Assembly (NCBI GenBank): GCA_033296685.1
Contig: MU854333.1
Location: forward strand, 62,001-126,000
Reading direction: 5' to 3'
Length of the DNA: 64,000 nucleotides
From: Parachaetomium inaequale
Lineage: Eukaryota > Ascomycota > Sordariomycetes > Sordariales > Chaetomiaceae
Shown here piece after piece: positions 54,169 through 64,000 of the stretch. Position numbers and translations under genes: made by a program. Under the pieces are notes generated by a model. The model was given only the letters and a program-made list of their open reading frames with translations. It ran no database searches and was not told the origin of the DNA. Position 1 is the stretch's first letter; each line of letters starts with the position of its first letter.

Positions 54169-54260
54169 AGCCCGACGTGGGGGTCGAACCCACAACCTTG
54201 AGATTAACCGTGAGGGTCTGTTTTAAGAGTCTCACGCTCTACCGATTGAGCTAGCCGGGC
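54169..54260 (-). tRNA. tRNA-Lys (CUU) with intron
   Basis: Minus strand, 92 nt; 73 nt after removing a 19-nt intron at 54205-54223. Acceptor stem GCCCGGC pairs with GTCGGGC (one G-T), the D-loop is AATCGGTAG, and the T-arm GTGGGTTCGACCCCCAC is canonical. The anticodon CTT is at tRNA positions 34-36, and the intron starts after position 37, as in eukaryotic nuclear tRNAs. The discriminator base is T. Confidence 0.95.
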
Positions 54261-56676
54261 AGGCTAGATGATTGTTGAAATGTAATCACCCCAGATTGCC
54301 TGATGAGGACGACAGCACACGCCCGAGACCGTCACCGTCCATCCTTCTTCTTGGCCTCTTCACTTCTTGCCCCCATCTCCTTGTCGTCGTTGGTGTTGTT
54401 CGTTGCGTCCAGTCTCCCATACTAACCATGCTAACCTCCAAGCTTCCCCTCCATTCTCCCCCAGCAAACGTCTCAGAACGGCATTAAACCACAACTCCAT
54501 CCCGACCATCACCAACCCCTCGAGCCAGCCCCCCGCAACGTATACACTGTACTCCGAGAGCATCTCCATGACGCGGCCGGCAGGCGCCAGATTGCCGCCC
54601 GTTTTCTCGTCCCCGTCAAAGCACCTTACTCGCCTATTCGGATCTTCTTGCCGGCTTGAGCTGGTACATGTCGACGAGCTTGTTGGACTCGCATGTAAGT
54701 GGAGATCTGGCCTGGGAGTCGAGCCGAAGTGGCCGAGCAGGCGGGTCTTGAGGTGTTCCTTCTTCCTTCAGGGGCTTCTTGGGGAGGGGATTCTGTCCCT
54801 GGCCGTCGATTGAGCAGGCCCACACGGGCTTAAGAGGTGAGGCCATCTCATCCAAAGCTCCAGACAGACGCGACTGTCTGATAAGCTGGACATCTCCAGT
54901 ATCGTCGGCCTGTCGATCATCTATGACCATCTATATCGGTGCTTCCTACCGTTCTGTCGCTGTGTGGTGAGAATGCACAGAGAAAAATGACGTTCTTCGT
55001 CCCTTCTGAACCTGTTTTCAGTCAACTAAGCATGCATCTCCTATCCGCTTCATCATGCCCAAGGCTAGGTGTGTCTGAAGGTGTAGTTCGTTCTAAGCAC
55101 CACTAGCACCGGCGGTAGAACCAACCAACGGGGGCCAACTCCAACTCTACGTGGATAGCCTCATCAGACAACATCTCATTACTTGGCTGTTGTGAGTGTA
55201 ACACACTGAGAGGAGGGGGAGTGACACTAGGGCACCGTATCACACGTGAAGGCCTCTAATTGAAGAACCACGCACTATTGAATCTATCTGATCTTGTTCA
55301 TATACTAAGGTATCAACTTGTCCTAAATAACCCGACAACAAGAATGGTATCAATAATTGCCAAGTAAACAACAACAAACCTCCTCCCCGCCGTCATCACT
55401 AGCAAAGAAGCAAACCCATCATGTAGTAGCAGACAAGAGAAAGGCCAGACATAGCTCATCACAGCAAACAAACCCCGGCACAAGATGAAACCACATGAAG
55501 ACAGGCAGCCAAAAAAGAAACAAGACTCAGAATCCCGAGACGGCCCAATCTGGAAAAACGGTAGAAAACAACATTCGTTCAGCTGCTATTCCTCCCAAAA
55601 GAGATCATCACAACCACCAGGCCGCCCCGGACCAGCCGAATCACTGCACCACCTGCCTGCCTACAATTACATGACCCTCCCCTACCCCCGAAAACAGCCT
55701 CCCATCCGCCCCTAAAAAAAAAGAAAAAAAAGAAAAATAAACCTATCGTATCACATCCCCCCTCCCTACCCGTAATACCCATCACCTCAGCTTTGTTTCA
55801 CTCCCATCCTCATTACCACACGACCTCCCGCCAACTCCTTCCTTCCCTCCCCACCCGTTCATTTCGGTCCCTCCCAGCCCCGACCAAGGCGAGACCTCCT
55901 CCCACCCACCCACTTATCCATCCATCCACCTACCAGCGCCGTCGCCCCAAGGCCCCTTGTAAATCGATTAACTAGGGAGCGAAAGATGTCTTTCGGTTGG
56001 ATGCTGGAATTTCTTCGGTTGGACGCTGGAATCGGAAACCGCCATGGTGGCGAACCCGGCATCTAAAAGTCGATGGCGAGTGATGATGCCCATCAGAACC
56101 GAGCGGCGGGCCGTGGTACGTTTCAATGTTTCGAAGCCTCGTACGAAGTAGTTTCCGTATTCCATATTCCGTATTTCCCCCAATTCAAGACAAAACCCAG
56201 CCAGACCAAGCCAGACCATACCAAAACCACGCAAACAGAACGAAACACAGTGTATCAAGGAGGAGGTGATTTGATGTGTAAGAGCAAACCGAGATAGAAG
56301 AAAAACAACAGGCTAGCAACAGTGGTATCAAGGAGGAGGAGGAGGTGCCGTACCGTATCAGTGCGACACGACGACGACAACAGCAACAAACAACAAAGAG
56401 CAGTAACAACAGGACGAACTCAACCAAAGAGACCAAACCATCCCAACCCTCCGGCCCCCTTACCACCCTTCCCAACCCTTGCAACCAACCAACCCACCGC
56501 CCCACCGCCCCAGAAAATGGAGAAAGAAAAAAACGCCGATTACCAAAAGTCCCTGCGCTACCCTCCAAGCCAGTCAAGCCGAAAAGGAAAGACCGAAATT
56601 ACCGCGCAGAGAACGGGACACAGTAAAAGCAATGGTAGTAGTAGTACTCCAGCCGCGCGCCGGGACGACGGGCGCC
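54261..56676. other. Gene-poor region, 2.4 kb
   Basis: A/C-rich, especially 55380-56600, with poly-A stretches near 55717-55740. No gene supported; the right end is the 3' flank of the RasGAP gene. Confidence 0.5.
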
Positions 56677-59232
56677 CTACCACCCCTTCTTCCGGGCGAA
56701 CCGCTTGTTGAGCAGCGCCAGCACCTTGGGCACGTTGAACTGGACGTACTCGAGGTCCAAGTCGTCCTGGTTGTCCTTTTGCATCTCGAGCAGGTCGTCC
56801 AGCTTGAGGTCGAGCTCGAGCAGGCCGCGGTTGCGTCCTAGACCCGTTACGTTAGTAAGAGGGCGAAAGGGGGAGGCGAGGGGAGAGCCTACCCTTGTAG
56901 TGCAGCGAAATGACAAACGTCCCCGGCAGCGGGCTGGTAAAGTTAAAGTAGATGTTGGCGCGGCGGTTGTCGGGAACGTTGCTCTTCTGAATAACGCCCT
57001 CCTTCTCGAGCTGCTGGTGGGTGAACTTGTACGGCCCCAGCACCTGCTGCTTCTGCTGCTTGCGGCGCGTGCCCTCGCTCTGGCTGCGCACGTTGTGCAG
57101 GTAGTTCTTGTACGTCTCGAGCTGGCCGACGAGGTAGCTGTTGTGGTCGCGGATCGTCTTGTACACCTCGTCGAGCTTCTGCGTCTCGGCGAGCACGCCC
57201 TCCTTGAGCGAGCCTAGGTGCTGCAGCTCCTGCTCAACCTCGTCCCGCAACAGGCCGAACCCGTCGCTCTTATCGACGACCCGGAGCTCCTGCAGCTGGC
57301 TCAGCAGCTCCATGGCCCGGATGCCCTTGCGCACCATGACGGCGTCGTTCTTGGACGTGGCGGCGGCGTCGGCGATGCGCTCGAGCCGCAGCGGCCGCTT
57401 CGCCACCGACGACGTTGCGGGGATCGTCCGCAGGATCTGCACAAAGATCGACTTGGCTTCCATAAAGTATACCTCCTCCTGAGTGATATCTAGCGCGGCC
57501 GTCAGGTCGTCGATGGCCGTCTCCCACTTGCTGTACAGCGGCAGGTTGACCACTCTGTTCTCCTTCCGCGGGACCTGGGGCGGTGCAGAGCTCAGCTCGG
57601 CCATGATGATGGCCAGGTGCGAGTTCTCGTCCTTGCAGAGCTCCCCGGTGTGCTTCTCGATCAGGGCGTGCATGGCGTAGATCTCGTTGAGCGTGATGGA
57701 CAGCTCGAGGTCCTTCTTGGAGAGTGCCACGTAGTTGTCCATCTCCAGGGTCTCGTAAAAGTCCTGCACCTCGCACAGGTCCAGCATGAACTTGTTGACC
57801 CGGTCCTTGTTGTGCTGGATGAAGGGCTGCAGCTTGGCCATGTACGGTTCCTTGGCGTACGACGGCTTGTTGGCCAGGTTCTGCAGCATCTTGGCGATGA
57901 GCGTCAGGGTCCTCCTCGGGCGGTCGGCGGGCGTCCCGTCAATGAGCATGTACGACTTGGGCGTGACAATGGCCGGGTTGATGAAGCGGAGGAAGAAGAA
58001 GCCGCCGATCAGGGTGCAGATAGCCTGGTCGTTAGCATCAGGGTATTTCCTCTTGGTCAGGCTGCGAATCTGCTTGCAAATCCACCGGATACCATAGGGC
58101 GCCTCCTCCAGTCCTTCGATGATGGTCGCCAGGAATCCGTTGGCGATTTCCGTGAGCATCGTCAAGCGCGGCTCAATGATGGCTTGGACCTGGGGGTTCT
58201 CGGCCGCCTGCTCCTGCGTGATGCCCTTGGGCAACGACGCAGGCAGACTCCCAGTGTCCTGCTCGATCTGTTCAATCATGCGCTCGTAAACCTTGAGCGG
58301 GTTGATCTCCAAGTCCAGGTCCTTGAGCTCGATCAGACTGTTGATTCTGTCGGCGAGCACCGACTTCAAGAAGCTCTGGCCGGGCCCTCTCCTTGTGTAG
58401 GTTGTCATCATGCGCGAAACGGGGGTGTTGGCGCGCAAGAGCGACGAATATTCAGGGGTATTATCAAACTGGTACGTGAGGACGGACTGTGGCAGAGAAG
58501 TTAGCCAGGGGGGTATTGGCTCGGGCCGAAGGCTGCATACCTGAAACATGGTCAAAAGCAGATGCTCTTCCCGGCTCTCGTACTGGTTCCCGTAGATGGT
58601 GAACATGACGGTCTGGAGCAGCGAGTCGATCTCGGCCATGGAGACCAGGCGGCAGAGATGGGCAATGTGTCTGGGCTCGGACTGCAGCAGGAACATCAAG
58701 TTCCCGTATTTTTGTGTCTTGTCGTCGTTCGGGAAGGCACCCTCCTGCATCTCGGTGGCGTCTTCAAGGTGACTTGCGACTTCGTTTTGCTGGCACGGCT
58801 GTCAGTACGGCACAGGCAATGCACTGAACGCGGCCGGACATACCTCTTCCAAGGCCATGCGGTTCTGGATCAGCAGGGCGATGCGCGAGTCCAGGTAGCG
58901 AACATCCTTCTCCAGGACAAAGTTCTTCTTGGACTGCGACGAGATCTTGGACTTGAGGTCCCGCAGAACCTTTTGTGCTGTGGATGCAGTCAATAATCTG
59001 CCGTTCTGTCTCATGTGCATCGGGGCGCACCTTTGGCCAGGTCGTCTTCGATGACCAGGTCAGATTCATTGGCCGACATGGACATGTACAAAGCCGACAT
59101 GGAGTACCGCTTTGACTGGCGGGCGGACCGCGAGCCATCGTAGGACGACATGGTGTTCTGGCGGGATATGGGTTGGAACGAGGAGGACGAGGCGGTTGAG
59201 GCTCGGGATGGTGTCTGCAACATGACAGACAT
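56677..59232 (-). CDS. Ras GTPase-activating protein (RasGAP with RGC domain)
   Basis: Five exons, 59232-59031, 58977-58844, 58789-58541, 58486-56893 and 56837-56677, give 779 aa. A Ser-rich N-terminus leads into a coiled-coil-like segment (AQKVLRDLKSKISSQSKKNFVLEKDVRYLDSRI). The RasGAP domain follows: LLRANT around R213 (arginine-finger position) and FLRFINPA at 360-367, the family signature. The C-terminal RasGAP_C (IQGAP-type) domain includes LGPYKFTHQQLEKEGVI, ANIYFNFTSPLPGTFVISLHYKGR and ends LALLNKRFARKKGW. It resembles fungal GapA / S. pombe Gap1, which turn off Ras. There are no IQ or calponin motifs, so it is not IQGAP. The 54-nt intron 3 is in frame and open but its GTATGC...CCACAG signals fit. 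Confidence 0.93.
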
Positions 59233-62200
59233 GTTGGCGGGTGCCGTGGGGGCAATCAGAGATGGTCAGGCTGCCAGGCCCGAAGCCTCTCGAGATGGAA
59301 GCAGAGGAGTCGGCACCGGCGACGGGGCGCGACCGTGTTCTTTGATGGGTGCGTTTTCTTTGGGGCGCGCCGTGCGGAGATAGGGGTGGGCTCGACGAAA
59401 CTCGCTGCTTAGCACGCAAAAAGCTCGCGCAGTTGCTATTCGAACGGCACTGTGCACCAATTAAACTCGGAGGGACTGTCTGGGATTGGATTCGGAGCGA
59501 GCGATGACTTCGATAGGGATGGAGGTGGGATTGTTGGGTTTGGTTCGGACGGTCGGAAGGCTTTGTTCGCGCTCTGGGCTGCAGCGGTTCGTGCTCGGCC
59601 AAAGAGGAGTCCCAGGAGTCCCAGTCGACCTCAGTGGGGCAAGAAGCGAGCGCCACAAATGGGGAGCGGGCGAGGACAGAGGGGAGGGGAGGGTAAATGT
59701 CGGGCTGGCAAGTGTCGCGCAGATGAAAGGGGCAGGCTCGGGTGCCTGGTTGAGTGCGGGCTGGTGTGTGCCGTTGGCTGCAAGAGGTGGTGAGGGAGGG
59801 TGAGCGATGGTGAATGATGAACGAACGAACGACAAGAGTGCGAAATCTGCGTGTCTCGACGCTCGGGCGGGTGTGAGAGGGTGGGCTTCAGGGGGGTGGT
59901 GGGCCCTGCAAAACTTCCGGCTGGGGTGAACCTGGACGCGCACTGTGCAGGCAAGCCGATACGACCTTGTCCGCCGCAACAGATTGGGGGTCTAGGCTGC
60001 TCTTGACTGCCAGGCCAGACTTCACAGTCGAGTTGAGGAGAAGCTTAAATTTGCCAAAGATTGTATGGTCGGTCGAGAATGAAAATTACTATGACTTGGT
60101 TCAAGGGAGAACTGAAATCCATCCTGGTTCTGTTACGAGTGCCGGCATCGTACGCCCGCCTGTCAGGGGTCAAACAATGGTGAGGCCGAGAGAAACTCAA
60201 TAGCAGAATGGAAGAACAATAACACCAGAACTTGCAATTACGAAGAGGTGGGGGTTTCCGTCGCAAAAGCTTGCTGCCTCAATCACGCTGCTTCCGTCCT
60301 GGGAGTGCTGCCCGTGTTGGCCGCCCTGGGACCTGCATGACAAAACAGGGAAGGGATGCCAAGACAAACGGTTCTGCGCTAGTTAGCACAGTGTGGGGTG
60401 GGGTCGAAGCGCCCCTGGCAGCCTGTGGATCCTCGTGGCGGAAGAGGCAAAGGCATGGCAAGAACGAAAGAATGCACAGATGAGGAAATCCTGGGATTTG
60501 GATTCGAGGGGCTGCGAGTGGAACAATGAAAGCGGGAAGTGATTTGAGAAGATGAACACCAACCTCGATTCAATCGGCCGTGTTTCAAGTCTGGCAGCCC
60601 GGCGTTCGGTCCTTGGCATCAGCTCCTCCACCACAAAGCAACTGAACCACGTCCGAACCTACTGTGATATAGCAGCTGGTAGGGGAACAGAAGTCCAGAA
60701 ATTTCAAATACGGCAAGGCTTGCTTTACTAATCGCCTTGTATGATATGAGCACTCCCACGCCAACTCAAAGCCTCCTCCTCGCTTGCCTTGAAACAGGAG
60801 GACTGGTGGAGCGACTGGCCTGGTTCCGAAGCGCGAACAGACCCATCCCATGTTGCGCAGCAATGACCCCATCAGCCATCGACACTAGCCTTAGCGATGC
60901 ACACCCTTCGCCGGGAGGCCCAGAGATCGCCTCGATTAGCCATGCTCGCCGACGGCCTTCCCGGGACAATGACGGTTCAGCCAAGGAAATGCCGTGCTAC
61001 ATTCTGGTTTGGGTCCCTGCCTAAGCCAGCACTGCAACAGGAATCGAGGTGATGTTTCGGGACCTTGTGGGAAGGGCAAGGCCATGTGAGAGCTGCCGAA
61101 TGGAGACAGCCGGATGGGGCCACCATCCATGTGACAGGGGAAGAGGCACGGTGATTGGCCCCGCGCCGAGACCCTCAGCCAGGGGCAGGAAGCCATTGCC
61201 CCTCCAAGATCCATCAGCCTCTGAGCAGTGCGGGCTCCGAGTCAGCAACGCGCCGTCGCAACGATCCGTCCGCATGGCAATGCAGCAATAGCTACCCGAC
61301 GTCTGGAGAAGCCGAAACACTTAAAATTAGCGGGCGGCTCGGGCGCGTCGCGGCCGCGGCAAATCGGCTGACAACGGGCCCCTCCTATTTCGGGTCGAGG
61401 TGAGGTGCAGGTTGTGGGCTAACACCCCGCAGTGGGTTCTGGACCGCAGGGGCAATAGCGGGGGACATGCACACCCGCTTGGCCCAATTTATCTGTGGGG
61501 GAAACTCGGAGTTCGCATCTTACCCACATTCATCAGTTGCTCGTAGAGACACCTCAGTGGCAACGGCGTCATCTGAAAACGAAAGCGGCCGCGAGATCAG
61601 ACTGAGCGGCCCTTGCGGCTGTTCCTGCAGATGCCCTACAAAATAAAATTGATGCTTCGCTCGGGTCGCGCGGGCTGGAATGAAGCGCGCTGCGGGCAGC
61701 CGGAAACACTGGAATGTCGTTCATTACCGTGCCGTCGAGGGCTCCGGATCGACGGTTTCTACTTTTAGAAGAGGTGCGTGGTCTTGGTGATTGATGGCCG
61801 GTGCGATGATTTGCAGGTCGACCACAAAGTTGCGCATGGATTGCGGGCCGGTAGTGGGACATGCAGGACATTGGCAGAGACAAAATCAATGCCAGACATT
61901 GATATCCACAAGCCTCGGGGGGTCTAGAAGCTCAGGTTCCTCAACAAGACGATGCCGCGAAGTCCTAGGAGCCCGCGACCACATCCCTCGGCGCTCGACC
62001 TGGCTCCGATGTTGGGCAACCGACACAGTGTCAGACAGCCAGGCCAGGACGGCATAAGGTGTGGCAGCCCAGACAGCAGAAACCAAGAATGGGCAGGGGC
62101 CAGAGTCGTTCATTGGCCGACCACGGCATCATCACACGGCCCAGGGCTGCAGGTGCGGGTGTTCGTTGCTCAACGAGCCGGAAGCCAATCATGCGCCGCG

Positions 62201-64000
62201 GCCGCCTCATCCCTGACACCCTTCCCAGAGCGCCGGGACGGACAAATCATCAGCGCACACTCGCCGTTACCACCACCAACGGGCGAGCTTCTAACCCGCC
62301 CTCGTCAGGATTCCGTATTCCGCCGTCACCAGTTTTGGATTCAGGCTCAGACTTGAGACTGTACCCGGCTCACAGGCCGAGACAATCCCAGCTCGTATGA
62401 CGGCCCGGACATGAAGGCGGACCAGCAGGACGCTGTCGCCAGGAGCGCCCACAATCCCGAGACGGTGGGAATGTGTCCACACATACAGCCTGTCTCTGCC
62501 ACCGCAGCTGTCAAAATGTTTCACGGCCGTGCCGGCTGTAGTGCCAGCGAGGGACAGAGATCCTGTAACCCACGGTCCACCACGCCCGCGCACAACTTCG
62601 GTCCCGGCGGGTGTGGTCGCACCGCCTCTGCCCTTTCGTTTCTTGCCTGTTTCATTTTCGTGCTGACGGAGGAAGTGCCGAAATTGAACCCTGCAGCCCT
62701 GCCAATCAGCGGCGTGTGGGGGATCACCACACGGGCAAGGGCTGACACAGACCAACAGTCACCGACTCGACGTCGTTTTCTCTCGACGGACGCCAACTGA
62801 GTACGGCCGCAGCATTCAATGGAAACGGGCGAAAGATGAGAGTCGGCCGGCGGTCTGGACCGGAAAAGGCTCGTTAGTCCGCTACCTCCTCTCTCGGGAG
62901 TCGTACGGGACGGCTTACTGGAGGTTGATCCTCTGAGCAAAACGGCCGCAAGAATACCTATCTTGACACGAGACTCTCGTTGTGGCCATGGTTCGCGGTT
63001 CGCCGAGGCCTGGAAGGCTGGCTATCAACCGCAAGAAACAACTAAAACAGTACTGCCAGTGGTATGAACAGACCCAGCTCGGGCGGATACCTATGTTAAC
63101 CCCTCGTCCCCAGGCCACCGCTCTGATGCCCACCAAGCCTCCTGTTCGCTGGACCGCACCCTCTCGGGCTCTGATGGCGTTTTAATGCCTGCCCGGTAGG
63201 ATATACAACCAGGAGGACTCTTGACTGACTGGATGCCAGTGTGTCTCCAAATAAGGAATATTCGAAGAGCTAGCCGCCAGGCACGCCATCATGTCAGTAT
63301 ACGAATAATAGCCGGGCCCAAATCGCAGCCACCGGGCCCGGCCGCCAATCGCAGCGGCCACGGCATCCCCATGCACCAGACAGAGCCGATCCGCCTTGGC
63401 GCCGCTCCGTGCCGACTTCCGCTCCGCACTTCGGAGCCGACGGCCCCACTTTCTCCAAAGGGCGGCTTGCATATGCCTCGGCATGCCGGGGGGAAGGGTG
63501 GAGCCCCACGAGGCCGGGCGTGTCTGCATTCGCTCGCTGATGCTGCACGCTGCTGCACGTTCCTGCGCCGGGTTTGTCATCATCATCGGATGACAGCCCG
63601 TCGGTCTGGAAGGCGGGGAAGGCATTATCCTCTGCTATCCCCGAACTCTGAACTCTGCCGGGGAGGAGGTCAGGTATCTGATCTGCCTGGGCTCGCCCGT
63701 GGAATTTAATTCCCGGACCGCACTCCACAAGGCGGGTTCGGCCCACGCTACCTAAGGAGGTCGGCTCCACGCTAGGGCTGTCCTGGGCCAGAGACAACAG
63801 AGAAAAGGGGACAGGTCGTGGAAATTCCCGGCACATGGACAAGTAGGGCAGCAGGATACGACCCAGAGATAAGAGCGAAGGGCGCGAGAAGGATTGGGAC
63901 CGGTCCGTCAGCACTCGGGAGGGACCCCGGCTGGTGAGATCCACGTCCGGTCTACTCCCGAGAGACCCACGGCTAATTGCCGTCCCTGTCGCCATTCGAG
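59233..64000. other. Gene-poor region, 4.8 kb
   Basis: The first 700 bases upstream of the RasGAP start are pyrimidine-rich on the coding strand, as in a long leader. Beyond that I see no protein-like frame: overlapping 60-230-codon frames on both strands show no motif, TM pattern or splice-joined continuity. Confidence 0.45.

Noticed and set aside
1..64000. CRISPR array, rRNA, intact transposon or secondary-metabolite cluster
   Set aside because: No regularly spaced repeats, rRNA sequence, transposase/reverse transcriptase motifs or PKS/NRPS domains were seen.

Overview
This is a GC-rich nuclear segment of a filamentous ascomycete. Short GT-AG introns (about 50-100 nt), conserved orthologues (Vps74, Tma16, Nop9, Mam33, Exo1, fungal RasGAP), a THI4 gene with an intron-borne TPP riboswitch and a fungal intron-containing tRNA-Lys all point to Sordariomycetes, most likely Sordariales. 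The species is not determined. A 10-base N gap lies at 8546-8555.

Layout. 1-3.6 kb holds no gene I can support. 3.6-15.6 kb is a housekeeping block: an oxysterol-binding protein (+), Vps74/GOLPH3 (+), SURF6/Rrp14 (-), exonuclease 1 (-) and Tma16 (+). 17-21.5 kb holds a small Cys-rich protein (+), mitochondrial Mam33/p32 (+) and an LCCL-domain membrane protein (+). 21.7-23.1 kb carries a questin-oxidase-like protein (-), and 25.3-26.3 kb a GPI-anchored, Ser/Thr-rich cell-surface protein (+). 26.9-28.5 kb is the thiamine thiazole synthase gene with TATA box, upstream ORFs, 5'UTR intron and TPP riboswitch. 28.8-32.4 kb has a PLP-dependent decarboxylase (-) and a kinase-like gene broken by two in-frame stops (-). 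33-35.6 kb has a divergent Ras GTPase (+) and an AMMECR1-domain protein (-). 37.4 kb has a tiny secreted, Kex2-type peptide precursor (+). 38.7-44.2 kb has a four-TM protein (+), a divergent HNH nuclease (-) / haloacid dehalogenase (+) pair, and a membrane-anchored lipase-like hydrolase (-). 45-47.6 kb is Nop9 (+), and 49.5-50.7 kb a conserved fungal nuclear-type protein (-). 50.7-64 kb is gene-poor and contains only tRNA-Lys(CUU), a RasGAP (-) and a MITE-like inverted repeat.

Functional links. SURF6/Rrp14, Tma16 and Nop9 all serve ribosome biogenesis. Vps74 and the Osh-type protein both act in PI4P-dependent Golgi trafficking. A Ras-family GTPase and a RasGAP occur in the same window but 23 kb apart. 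No secondary-metabolite cluster, CRISPR array or intact transposon is seen. The best items for follow-up are the riboswitch/uORF leader of THI4, the doubly stopped kinase-like gene, the MITE-like element, the Ras protein without a CaaX box and the small Kex2-type precursor. All exon boundaries were read by eye from splice signals and reading-frame continuity; no transcript or database search was available.
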